Assembly (NCBI GenBank): GCA_020466095.1
Contig: CM035806.1
Location: 16,248,724 to 16,312,723 of the forward strand
DNA: 64,000 nucleotides
Direction: 5' to 3'
Origin: Chlorops oryzae
Lineage: Eukaryota > Arthropoda > Insecta > Diptera > Chloropidae
In this document: in pieces, positions 34,923 through 46,669 of the stretch
How positions within the stretch are numbered: position 1 is the stretch's first letter
Layout: every line of letters starts with the position of its first letter
The notes under the pieces: model-generated
Told to the model about the DNA's origin: nothing
The model's input: the letters and a program-made list of their open reading frames with translations, nothing else
The model's database searches: none
Program-made: the position numbers and the translations under genes

Positions 34923-36378
34923 CAAAAGCGTATATTGACGAAAAGAAAAAATCCGAAATGGTAACTATTAGGAAAATTTTTAAGGATACTTTCAGTATGA
35001 GGATCTGACATCTGAATCTGAAATACGTAGACAAAAATATTTTGATTAAATTTGAACTTTTAGGCTTATAGTCTTCAACCTAATTTAAACTTATTTAAGG
35101 TTTAAACTTTTATCATCGCTCCTATTTTAAATCATATTCCCTATGCGAAGGTTTTTTATAGCAGCCTTTCCTTCGTTTCTCTAACATTCTCTCCTAATCC
35201 AGGCTCCTATACTTTCAATGCTCTAGCTAATATCCAAAGTTATAGAATTAAAGTCTCGCCATATTCTTGTATGTATCTATTTGAACTTTAAGTTTGTAAA
35301 TAATGATATACGACTAAAAAAAATTAAATTAAAAAAAAAAGTTCATATTGAAAACTTTTAACTGATAATCTTCAGGAGATAAATTTTATATGAATATTTT
35401 TGAAAAATTCAAATATGGCAAATGTATTTGATTGAGTTAAAATGGTATGAAGACTTAAAGAATATATTTGAGAATTTAAACTTTCATAATTCTTAAATCG
35501 AGTTGACGACTACAATCCTTAGTTCATACTTATAAGGCCTATTAAGGGTGCTTGCAAGAATTCACAGAGCACGACAGGATACAAGACGGTTATGGAAACT
35601 TGTCTCTTATGAAAAAAAAAAACTTATTAAATGTAATGTGTTTTTCGAGTCTGCTGTGTTGAATATATTTCAAGAATTAAAAATGTTCGAAATTTTAACT
35701 TTTATTTCAATTGCTTTATTTTTATACGTATTTCAGCGAATTCGCTGCCGCCTTCATCAGGATGATTCTCTTTTATTTTTTCCTGATCTTATTTAAATTG
35801 AATAAAAAAAAATTCATGTTCGTTTTTAAATCCCATTTCTTCGATGGTTAAACTGCAAATAAGGTATGACATATGCCGGACTGTTTAAAAAAAAAATTAA
35901 CTACAGATTCAGGAAAAGTTAAGAAAAGTATGTGTTAATAGCACCTTTTTCATACCAAAATGGCTCCCAAAGTCAAAAAATTTAAAGAAAATTTCGAAAT
36001 TTTGACTTTTATGGCAAAAAAATCCTTTAAACTGCAAAAAAGTGAAAGAAAATTATGCACGCACAGAAAGACCAGACAATTCTCTGTCGAACTGCGTTAC
36101 AATTTTTTTTCCTGAAATGCAGGGCTTAGTAGGTAAAAATTTTTTTTCTAAAACAACTGCAAATTTCTTTCTTTCCCTTATAACTCCTGAGGGGTGCATT
36201 TGCGACCCCTCCCTCCCATACGAATTTTTGTTCACAGCGACCTCCTCTTTCAACCCTATAAAAAAGCGCTCGGGAACGGGACACCCTGTATATTTTATTT
36301 TAAAAAAGACAATTCAATACATCGAGTTTGAAATAAAAATAAGAAGATTTCGAAAAATTAGATTATTTGAATATTGTC

Positions 36379-36409
<31 letters not shown>

Positions 36410-37559
36410 TCCCCAAAAAGGATAAATAAATGTTTCGGCATACAATACGTTAAGCCGATGAGTCCTGGCTTATTCCAAGTTTAAATTGAATTTAAAACAT
36501 GAATCCCTTATATCATAGCGCCAATGATTGAAAGATAATGAGGCCCGTTTTTTTATTCTTATGAAAGTCAAGTAAATAGCTTTTTTCCACGTTCCTTAAT
36601 CCTCCACACACCCAGTGCAATTAATTGCGATGACAAAATAGCTTTAAAAGTTTTATTCGATTGAAATTATTAAGAATATTAATTGAAATATTTCAAATCA
36701 AAAGACAGTTGCATTTAAAAAATTTATTTAAATATTGAAATGAAAAAAAGTAATGTTAATTACAAATTTACATATATGAACTTATTATCATACTTATACG
36801 AAAAGAATCGCTAGCAATTTTTCCCAAGAAAAAACTCGCAAAAATATAATAATTAATATCTTCTGTGATTTTCCTTTTAAATGATTTTTTTGCTCCCATT
36901 TGTTGTTCAATATTTCAAATTTGTGTCATCTCTTTCAAGTTCGTTTCGTTTAATTTTATTTATTGCTTCTTTGAGCATACACGTCCCATTCGGCAAACAT
37001 GTGGCGCAAATATTTCCATATTACATATTCATGTCTATTTTGTTGAAGGATGATTTATTTAATTTCTTACTTATCTTTCGCTCGTAGTTAAATATTTAAT
37101 GAATAAAAACAAAAGTCCTTTCTTATGTTCGTCTGGAAAATTTATGCTCAGAACTCAGAATACTACAATAAAATGACAGAAATTTCGAAATAGCATTTAA
37201 CAATTTACTCGACTTTATGAGCAGCAAGGACATAGGACAGAGGACAGAGGACTTACGAGAGAAAGGAATAATTTTTATGAACACATTTTTGTTCTCTTTT
37301 AGTTGATTTTAATGTTTAAGAATTAAGTTAAGAGCTGAATAGGGAAATTGAAAGAAATCACTTTCAATTTACTTTTCTTTTTGTTTTAGATTAAATTGTT
37401 TAAAGATTTCTATTCAAAGAATTTTCTATTCAGATAAAATATAAAAGACTGGCAGAACCCAGCGAAATTCGTGTCGCCTCCGAAGAATCTAATGTGTCAA
37501 ACTTCAGTAACTAAAACTATCCAAGAAACATTGTACTTTTAACCTCTCCCAAGCTCTCC
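34923..37559. other. non-coding stretch right of the P450 cluster
   Basis: AT-rich. It contains a hammerhead-like word on the reverse strand near 35735-35760, a GC-richer block at 36080-36290 ending GGGACACCCTGTATATTTTA, and a poly-A run (about 36380-36405). No supported gene. Confidence 0.4.
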
Positions 37560-38330
37560 CTGTTTCACTCTCTCTTTCATCTTTCACTCTCTCACAATCT
37601 TTCTCACTCTTTCTCACCCTTTCTCACTCTTTCTCACTCTTTCTCACTCTCTCCCGCTCTCTCCCGCTCTCTCCCGCTCTCTCCCGCTCTCTCCCGCTCT
37701 CTCACGCTTTCTCCCGCTCTCTCCCGCTTTCTCCCGCTCTCTCCCGCTTTCTCCCGCTCTCTCCCGCTCTCTCCCGCTCTCTACCGCTCTCTCCCGCTCT
37801 CTCCCGCTCTCTCCCGCTCTCTCCCGCTCTCTCCCGCTCTCTCCCGCTCTCTCCCGCTCTCTCCCGCTCTCTCTCGCTCTCTCCCGCTCTCTCCCGCTCT
37901 CTCCCGCTCTCTCCCGCTCTCTCCGCTCTCTCCGCTCTCTCCCGCTCTCTCCCGCTCTCTCCCGCTCTCTCCCGCTCTCTCCCGCTCTCTCCCGCTCTCT
38001 CCCGCTCTCTCCCGCTCTCTCCCGCTCTCTCACGCTCTCTCCCGCTCTCTCCCGCTCTTTCCCGCTCTCTCCCGCTCTCTCCCGCTCCCTCACGCTCTCT
38101 CCCACTCTCTCCCGCTCTCTACCGGTCTCTCCCGGTCTCTACCGGTCTCTCCCGGTCTCTACCGGTCTCTCTCGGTCTCTCCCGATCTCTACCGATCTCT
38201 CCCACTATCTCTCCCCCTCTCCCTACCGCTGTCTCTACCGCTCTCTACCGCTCTCTACCGCTCTCTACCGCTCTCTACCGCTCTACACCGCTCTCTCTTT
38301 CGCTCAGTCTCTCTCACTCATTCACTCGTT
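37560..38330. repeat. 10-bp minisatellite, unit CTCTCCCGCT
   Basis: About 75 units of a 10-bp repeat. The core 37640-38100 is nearly perfect; the edges degrade to TTTCTCACTC on the left and CTCTACCG/CTCTACCGGT on the right. A small number of units have 9 bp (near 37921-37935). The reverse-strand open frame of 153 residues across it (Arg-Glu-Arg-Ala-Gly-Glu-Ser-Gly repeats) is a by-product. Confidence 0.95.
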
Positions 38331-39144
38331 CACTCCCTCACTCAGACTAGTTTTTGTACAAAAATTTGTAGCGTTAAGGTTCCTAGAACTTTTCACTTTT
38401 TCTATTAATATAAATTTTCATCAAAATCGGAAGTCATGAGTTTTTTGGACTTTTCGGGTCTTTGGTCCACAACTCTCTAAGCTTCCCAATTTTTTTTTTT
38501 TTTTTTTTTTTTGGACTCGCCCGTGGTTAAATTCTTTAAAATTATTATTGTAAAATTAAAGAATATTTTTTAAATATATTTCTTCACTTTGTGTTATCTA
38601 TGAACAATGATAATAAGTATTTGAAGTATTTGTTTTACGAAGTCAAAAAGTCATGACTGACTTAGATTTGATGCTATAAGAAGTCATACAGTACGAGTAT
38701 TTGTTCTATGAAACAAAAGGACAATAGAAAGCATTCGCTATTTGAAATTCTAAATCATTAGATGTGCTTTACATAGTGCACACTAAAATCAAATAAGTAC
38801 ACTTGTTCAGCTCTTTAATTCATTCAGCTTCGGCAACTTCACTTTGATTCTTTCAAAGAAGTATAAAACAATTCATGAATAGAATTTCTAAATAGATCAA
38901 ATAGATTGCGACGAATTTTGATTGCTTTAGAATTTCCATTTAAAGCTTTATTTAATGATTTTAGGCCATAACCTTCTACGAATTCTATTCGACGCTGTTG
39001 CTTTATGTAAAAACAAAAGCAAATAAAGAGAGTTAAGTCAACAAATATTGACTTTTTCTATAATGCCAATAATTTTTCAACGGAATTAAAACAAAAAACA
39101 TGTAAATAAAAGTTAATAAATAAATTGCAAAAAATGAAATAAAA
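38331..39144. other. non-coding; probable left part of the hammerhead-bearing repeat
   Basis: AT-rich with a 26-bp T run at 38489-38514. The last ~150 bp may already belong to the repeat that carries the hammerhead ribozyme. No gene. Confidence 0.35.
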
Positions 39145-39192
39145 ATTGCTCTGATGAGACCCCTGACGGCAGGTCGAAACGTACGTCAGCAA
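39145..39192 (+). ncRNA. type I hammerhead ribozyme (Penelope-like type)
   Basis: A self-cleaving RNA motif with every core position intact. Stem I pairs TTGCT (39146-39150) with AGCAA (39188-39192). The core CTGATGA lies at 39151-39157. Stem II pairs GACC (39158-39161) with GGTC (39172-39175). GAA follows at 39176-39178. The 8-base palindrome ACGTACGT (39179-39186) supplies A15.1, U16.1 and a very short stem III, and C17 is 39187, with predicted cleavage after it. Type I hammerheads with minimal stem III are known from Penelope-like retroelements; a palindromic stem III would suit action as a dimer. The flanks (39193-39300) match those of the second copy at 55600-55760. Confidence 0.85.
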
Positions 39193-39300
39193 ATAGTCAA
39201 TTATGGATGCCTTTTTCAAGCATCGCTTGAAAGTTTAATTTCACAAAAAATAATTTAATTATTGTTCTTCTAGAAAAAAACTTTCGTTGCAGAAAAGAGT
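39193..39300 (+). repeat. flank of the hammerhead-bearing repeat
   Basis: Shares ATCGCTTGAAA, TTTCAC, TAATTATT, TTCTTCTA and CTTCGTTGCAGAAAA, in that order, with the reverse-strand copy at 55600-55712. This shows the ribozyme is part of a dispersed repeat. No reverse transcriptase sequence was found near it. Confidence 0.6.
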
Positions 39301-41382
39301 CACCAAAATGGGACCAAAAATGCAAAAAACTAGGATTCTGTTGATTCGCTATATAAAGAGAAGTTTAGCTCATATACTCTCACGAAATAAAATATGTATA
39401 TTATTTGCTGGATTCTCAGAAAGTTATTTATTATGTATAATTTTTGTTAGCCTGAGCAATTCATAATTGCAGCTATCGATCAATAAATAATATTAGTACC
39501 ACTTTTTTATTTGAATTAATTTGTTCCGTAACAAGCTTTAGTGGCATAAATAGATAACCCATTAAATATGATTCAATGTTGGCTTCTCTAATTATGTCCC
39601 TTTGTTATTGTACGTATGCGTATCCTAGTTACACAAAACATAACACACTTCACGTACGTACACCTTCATTTCGAGCCATCTTCAAAATATCAACAAATAA
39701 TAAGTACGTTCTGCAAGCTCGGAACATAAGCAATGGAGTAAGAAATAATTGTCAGCTGGTATTAAAATATCTCCATATATGTATAGGTACATACATATAT
39801 ATTTATACAATTTTATGTGTATGAGCATGTGCATGCATACTTGTAAGGTGGTGGTGGGTATGGACGTGTTTGTATGTAGAATGCATTCAAAATAATGGAA
39901 TCTGTCATCTAATTAGAATGATTTCCGCCAAGGATAGAATTTCATTTCGTCTACTCATTTCGCTAATCGAGGAAATTACTTATATTATATACAGGACGAC
40001 ATAATTATGACAGATTTGTGTTGATATGCTTAAGGAGAAAAGTATTTAATTAAGATCCTAAATTTCGAACGAATAAATGAATATACGCTCAAATGTCAAC
40101 TGGTGGCTTAATTTGTCTGCACGAAAGATAAACAAACGAACAAATAAAAAATGAAAAAAGCTTTTTTTATTCAGCTTTTTTGCTGAGTTCTTATTGCCTT
40201 CTATTCTTTAATAGGTGAGTAAAACATCTTAATTTTAACCTCATATATGCACGATGCTGGTAATATTTCAACAGTTCAATAAATTATTATAAATTTTTCT
40301 CATCAATCAAATTCAAATTCAAAAAAAAAAAGCAAAAAAATTCACTCCAATGAAATTAAATGTTCTAAAGAGAGGAGAGAACGAGCGAAAGACTTCGATT
40401 TGAAAAGTAATAGAAGAAAATAATCCATGTCACAGTGTACCAGAGAAAGTTCAAGTGCGACAATGGACTCGATCGCACCATTTTTGGAAATACCTCGGTT
40501 TTTCGAAAATTGTCCGTTTCATCCGTAATTGAAATGAGACTTGAACGACGGCATGTGTGCTCCCTCTATAGTCATTAACATCCTATGCAAAAATCTTTGT
40601 TGATCGGTCCATTATTAAGGGTAGGTACCGTCAGTACTAGGGTGTGTCATAAAAATTGGAAAAATTACTACAAAATCCGAATTTTTCGATATATTTCAAT
40701 GATATTTGCAGTTTGACCTTATGTTCAATTCTTTGGCAGGGCAAGACAACAATATTACTGTAATTTGCGAGTAAACAAAATGGAGTTATGGTAATATTTG
40801 ATTTTTTTTTGCAATTCAAGTAGAGTATTATATTTTGTTATTAATAAATTTTTGTTAAAATTAATTTGTTATTAATTTGATTTGCTTCTTCATGAAACCT
40901 AAATTTCATTGACAGGGACAGAAGTTTGGACATTAAAAAGAAACCAAAACTAAATATTTCCCACTATGCTTAATCTGCAGTTTAGTAAAACTTCAAATTA
41001 ATGTGCTCTGAAAAACATTTTCATTTTAAACTTTAGATTAAATTTTCCTTTCCTAACTTCAGTTACAGTTTAAAGTAACTCATTTACCGAAATCTTCGTC
41101 GACACATTTCTTTTGACATTTCATTTTATTTTACACCTGCCATCCGCAGTTGAAAGAAACCGACATTCTGACTCAATCAATTGAAAGGTCTTAAGGTATG
41201 GCTTACTGAGACGTATGATTTCTTTTTGGGGAACATACAATGACAATGCGTGATTGATAAAAGGATGAAGTGTTTTTGTAAAAAAGGAAGTTATAAAGGC
41301 TTACTGTGGTAGAAAATCTGATAGAATACTTTTAAGATTCAATATTCTTCTTCTTCTTTTTCTTCTTCTTCTGGGATTTTAA
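39301..41382. other. non-coding stretch with a repeat A trace
   Basis: About 2 kb AT-rich with no gene. 40480-40700 contains CGGTCCATTATTAAGGGTAG, GTACCGTCAGTACTAGGGTG and related words in inverted orientation relative to 23193-24290. Confidence 0.45.
40480..40700 (-). repeat. dispersed repeat A, partial inverted copy
   Basis: On the reverse strand it reads CACACCCTAGTACTGACGG, then TACCTACCCTTAATAATGGA and CCGATCAACAA, close to 23366-23410. Confidence 0.55.
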
Positions 41383-41894
41383 CCCTTTCAGACTTGACGC
41401 TAAGCTACTGATTTAAAAAAAAAAATTTTTTGAGTGTATGGTGTAGACCCTATATTAAAAATAATCTCCGTGTTCAAGTTTAACATTTTCAATATCCTTC
41501 AAGGATTTGCAGGACCTGCAAAATTAATGCAATTGGTAAAAAATTTTATTCCTTTTTCGCTTAATCACTTCAAATCACTCGCTATGTCAATATTTGTTAT
41601 TTTTTTATTTCACTAGGTTTTCACCAATTACTCGTTTATTCTTGAAATTGAAAAATTAATGTACCTCTCCAGCTCATTTTGCAAATCCTAGACTTAAAAA
41701 AATCTACTTTGTCGCGAAGATTTTGGAAAAATGTCACTAAGGGTAAAACGAATATTGCTAACATATGAGAAACGAATAAAAACAACAATTACCACAATCG
41801 ATTCACGTCCACTAAATTTACTTAGGTTAAATAGGAAAGAAAATATGAGCACAGAGAACGACCCGCAAAATCGATGCACCACGGTCTGAAAGGG
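41383..41894. mobile_element. piggyBac-like MITE
   Basis: The 512-bp segment starts CCCTTTCAGAC and ends GTCTGAAAGGG. TTAA precedes it (41379-41382) and TTGA follows (41895-41898), one mismatch from a TTAA duplication. Ends starting CCC with TTAA sites are the piggyBac pattern. The interior contains no transposase. Confidence 0.55.
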
Positions 41895-44800
41895 TTGAAA
41901 ATCCTGGTCTATCCCGGGGTCCACAAAACGCGACCACTTCCTCCAATCCCTACGTATTGTATATATTTTTCACTATTCAATTTAAGGCACACTGCGTATA
42001 CGTAATGTGTTCCATTGCAAAGGAAAAAAATTACGTATACGTCAGTCCTTCCTCGTTGCGTACTGTGCAAGTTTTTTTTTCATTTTCGGAAATAAAAAGA
42101 TAAAACTTCATTATGAAAATTCACCAGGGGCTCAAAGGATAAATTTGTTTTTTTTTACATCAGGTTAGGTCGTCGTTAACCCATTAGCAAAAGAAAGGAT
42201 CTGATTGAAATAGCCTATAATTCCATATAAATCCTCCATAAAGAGTAGGCGTGCAGAATTAAATTTTTAGATTTTTCTTTTAGAAATAATGTCGCTTTAA
42301 TTTCGGTAAAACACACCACGCATTTCACCATATCTCTTCCGAAAAATACGTGAATTCCCATTCAAGTTTTCGAGAAATAATCAGTAGGTGAAACGCTTTG
42401 TTTAAAGATTTGTTGAACAATAAAAATAATAATGTGGAATAAGATTTAAGAATATTCAATTATTTTTTTTTCGTAGATTTACCGAAATTTCGAAAGATTT
42501 TTTTTTTTTTTTTTTTTTCTCTTATTTCTTTGGACGAAACTTTTTGCTTTTAACCCAAAAATGGTTTTCCATTAAACTTATTTCATATTCGGCTAGTTGA
42601 AATGTTTCCCATTACAAATTCATAGATTCAGATCGAGCTCGAAATGGCACTTACTTTGAATTGATTATAGTTTGGGTGACATTCGATAGTGCTGGAGGTT
42701 TAAAGGCTCTAATATTTTTTCTAGTGTCTAAATTATTGAAATGAAATATTCTGTAGAATTGGCATTTATGTGAAATAGGGAGAAGTCATTTTGCAATGAA
42801 TAGTATTAAAAAAAAATCAATAAATTGACAAAAAGAAAATAAAAAACAAAAAGGAAAGGAAATAAGATTAAATAAGAGAAGATAGAGAGAGAGAGAGAGA
42901 GGAAGGACATTCTTTAATCCTATTAAGTATGCATTTAGACTCGCCGAGTCTATGTGTTACTGTATCGCGCCGTTTCGATTTTATTTTCAAGGATTTTTAA
43001 ATCAGCCTGATTTCCATCAAATTATGTAATAATTGCTCTCATTATTTAATTTCTCTAATACTCGCCTTTTTGTTGCCAAATTCGAGTAAGCTCTCTTATC
43101 AGTCAACATTTGTTCTCGGGATTTATTGCCTCAAAATGATTAAATGAAAATTTCCCAAATCTCGTTTAATTTAATTTCTATGCTTTGTAAAAATTGAATT
43201 ACATAGAGCGAAAAATAATAAATAAAACTTTTAATCTGAATCAAATTTTCGTTGTTTGACGATTAAATAGACAAATGTTCTGAATTTCAACAGATTTTCT
43301 GCAATATCACAAGAAAGCGAAGGAGATCTAAAAATTTGAAAATAAAATTTCATACGCTCGCTTAAGTGATTTCTTTCAATGGTTCGTGCTCACTTTTTGA
43401 AAATTTTATAAAAGAAAAAAGAAATTCGTTTAACATTTTAACAAAATGTGCTTCTTGCATTAGCCCTTCTCCGTCATCCCACCGCTATCGGTGCTGCTGC
43501 TGCTGCTGCTTGCTTTCACCCGAGTAACTTTAATGGTCTCTTATAATCCGCCTCAGCTGGCTATCGTCGCTTCAATTTCTGTCGGTGTTTGCATCTCGTT
43601 TGAAATTCCACTTTTCCATGGCCGCAAACGCTTGATAATTCCTGTTAATACCATCGTCATCAGCATCACCGTCAGAATCAGAATCAGCATCACCATCAAC
43701 ATGACCATCAACTTTGCAGTCACCGCATCAGTCGGTCGCAGGCCACTATTACTATTTCCACCATCTAAACACTCAACCATTTACAAAGGTACACCACTTA
43801 AGTTCCATAGTGTTTCCTTTTGCAGCCTTGCACTTTTGACTTGTCGACTTTAAGCGCAATTCTTTTGAGTGTAAGTTTCGATTTCATTTTTCCAAGTTTT
43901 CTGATACGTCTGCAAGTTATATTCTTGATAAGTTGAAATCGATAGTTGATTCAATTTTTTGTTGTTTTTCGCTTCTTGAATTTGCATTTAGGGTCATGTT
44001 CTCGTTTGTCGCTAAATCGCGTATGATCGGCTCCATTTGGCAAAGAGTATAAATAAAAAATTGAAGTAATCGCTATCTTACTACACACAGGTCCGTAGAG
44101 AGAAATAAGGGACTTGGGGATTTTCCCCTCGTAAAAAAAAAAAAAATAGGTTGATCCAAGAAACTCTTCCGTAGGAGTTTGGTGGTATGGAGCGGCCCCT
44201 TTTCGCGGGAAACAAAAGAAGTTGTGACCAAAAATAAGATTCATCACTGTCTTTGCAAAGGAGTACGTATTCGCGATCCATTCAAAAAGCCGGGGAACAG
44301 GCGATATTCTATTAATTCTTTAATTTATTTTGAATTATAATTCAATTTTCAGATTTTTTTTTTTCAACTTTATGCAGTTAGCCCCCAAATTATCGAATGT
44401 TTTGTTCAAATTGAAAACGATTCGAGTTGAGTTTTCACTTCCTTTCTGCGGCCGCAAGTACGCCCAATGTTTTTCTCTTTTCAGTACATATAGAAAAGAA
44501 TTAAATTTTTCTTTCATTTCAAACTAAAAATTGAAACTTGGAGACTCTCTTTTGCATTCTTTTTTGATGCTTTTTCATATATCGATTCGTTTTTTTTCAT
44601 TTAGGTTTCTTTATATCTGAATATTTTTAGCTTGAGAATAAATTCCTTTTCCTTTGAAGTTTAGAATTAAAATCCTTTATGCATTTTATATTTCGTAATC
44701 TTCTAATTGCGCTCTTTCAGAATATTATCTTAAGTCTTTGAAATTATTAAATTCTTTTTTACATGGAAATTTTCATGAAATACCTTGAAACATCATTCAT

Positions 44801-45391
44801 ATGAGATGAGGATGCTTATGTACATTGTTGATTATCTTTGCTTATTATGCTTACAACGACCTCGAATGAAATGCGGTTAGAGGATATTTAGTTGGAAAAA
44901 ATAACTAATTAAATGAATGCGTAGCCCGTTGAGCACTTAGTTTCAAAGTTTTTTTTAATCTTATTAAAACTTTTTGAAGGCTTAAATGAAGAATTTAATA
45001 ATTTAAATCATAGTTTCGTATGAAATTTAAACCAGGTTTATTATCTTTATGTGAAAATTAAAATTTTTTTATTATTTTTGCAAAATTTCAAAAACAGCAA
45101 AAGTATTTGATTGAGTTGAAGTGGCATGAAGACTAAGAGAATATATTCGAAAATTTTAACATTCTTGAAGTTCTTAAACCAAGTGGAAGACTACCAGGCT
45201 AAATATCTTCGCGCTCAAAAACCAAAAATATTCGATTTCAATAATTTGTTTAAGATTTTTTTAATGAGCTTTTATTGGATTTATTCAGCAGGCTCAACTG
45301 TTGAGCAACTGTTGAGTGTGCAAGTAAGTTCGCAGCTGTTCTCTTCACAGAACGCTATGCTCATTTCACTGCGAAGTATTTCGTATATCGA
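41895..45391. other. non-coding stretch, no supported gene
   Basis: About 3.5 kb, AT-rich. The 120-residue frame at 43491-43853 opens with a short CTG run and has no motif. A block near 44090 (GTCCGTAGAGAGAAATAAGG) resembles one near 59350. A short (GA)n run lies at 42884-42902. Confidence 0.4.
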
Positions 45392-46669
45392 TAGCTTCGG
45401 ATAGAAAGGGCGTAACTCATTAATTTGCTACTTTACAGGAGAAGGAAAAAACTTCATAAAATCGCAAAGGTTAGATATTTAAAAAAAAATTAAACGCAAA
45501 GTCAATTAAATACTACGCACGAAATTTGTTTTAGGCTTAAATTTTTATTTTTTCTGTGTTTCGAGCAGTTTTCTGAGTTAGGGCTTTTTGATATCAATTT
45601 TCATTCAAAACACGTGAGTTAGGCATTTAAAAAAAAATTATATAAACTTAGAAAAATATTCATATTATTTACATGAAAATAATAAAACTTGAAAAATATT
45701 TACAAATTATGAGGTAAGTTATCATAAAAATGGTGGCAGTCTACAGGCAACAGCTTTTTTAAGTCTTGCAAATGGTCCCATTTTTTTTTTTTTTTAATTT
45801 CAATTTTATTTTCATGTAGAGGACCAGGATTTATACTATGCATAACAGCCTAAGACCTCTGTGGTAGTGCCACATAATCTTCTCTTATATTGGTTTTGAA
45901 ATAAATTAAGCTTGAAGGGTCATATCCCAAGGCTCGCAGCATACTGACGGTGTGATCACCAGTGCTTCTTCCTAAAATTTAAGTTTCAAATATGTTGTTA
46001 GCATAAAGTTTTGTTGCAAGTAAAAATACATATTTTAGCAGGCCGAATCGATATGTATTGCTTAGGAATTCTTTCAAAATCCAAAAAAAAGTCATAATGC
46101 AACTGATTGGCTTGCAGAGGTAATGGATTTTTGCCGTTCAATAACGGAAAATCCCTAGTGCAAACAAAATATTTGGAAAAATTGGTGTTGAGTGAATTCG
46201 AGGAAATGCCCAAGCGCGAAGGCACGCAAGAGAGCAAAAAGAGGTACTTAAAAAAATCCATTAGAAACAGAACGGATGATCAGCGTAATCACATTTAGAT
46301 TTCCCTAGCACGCATGCAAGGAACAACGGTCGGCTGCGTTCGTGTTTGGACAAAACAAACTTTGTCAATGCAAATCAGTGGAACTCACAACGAAGTCGAC
46401 AACGAATGCACACGCACAGTTATGAATGTTAATTTATAGGTCTCGCCATCACTGGCGTAGTTGAACGTCTTTTTGTGAGTTAGGGCTTTTTTCTTTTGCA
46501 AAAATGTTCGCTATGAGTTAGGGCTTTTTTAAAAGTAACTATAACTTCGGTATTTTCAATCAAAGGTCGTCCATTTTTTTGGAGGGGGTGTATTTGAGAG
46601 TCGACCATCAGAAAATGCAAAAATCTCGTTAAAAAAAAAATTGAGTTACGCCCTTTCTATCCGAAGCTA
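45392..46669. mobile_element. 1.28-kb DNA transposon with perfect 28-bp inverted repeats
   Basis: Both ends are TAGCTTCGGATAGAAAGGGC plus GTAACTCA, identical over 28 bp (45392-45419 and 46642-46669). Several copies of GAGTTAGGGCTTTTT or close variants (45575, 45612, 46479, 46514) resemble the inner part of the ends and could be subterminal transposase-binding sites. A reverse-strand exon-like segment (45850-45971) is the best coding remnant. No clear target-site duplication. The superfamily is not determined. Confidence 0.75.
45850..45971 (-). pseudogene. probable last exon of the element's transposase
   Basis: After a splice-acceptor-like AAATTTTAG (reverse strand, ending at 45972) the frame reads RSTGDHTVSMLRALGYDPSS, then LIYFKTNIREDYVALPQRS and a stop at 45850. 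Residue composition and the acceptor site look like real coding sequence. I cannot name the family. The reverse-strand frame at 45998-46261 may be a decayed upstream exon. Confidence 0.4.

Noticed and set aside
37644..38105. 153-residue reverse-strand frame of Arg-Glu-Arg-Ala-Gly-Glu repeats
   Set aside because: Purely the translation of the 10-bp minisatellite; the array continues beyond it without coding logic.
43491..43853. 120-residue forward frame opening with Leu repeats
   Set aside because: Starts in a CTG microsatellite and reads Ile/Thr/Val-rich without a family match; overlapping reverse-strand frame is equally open.
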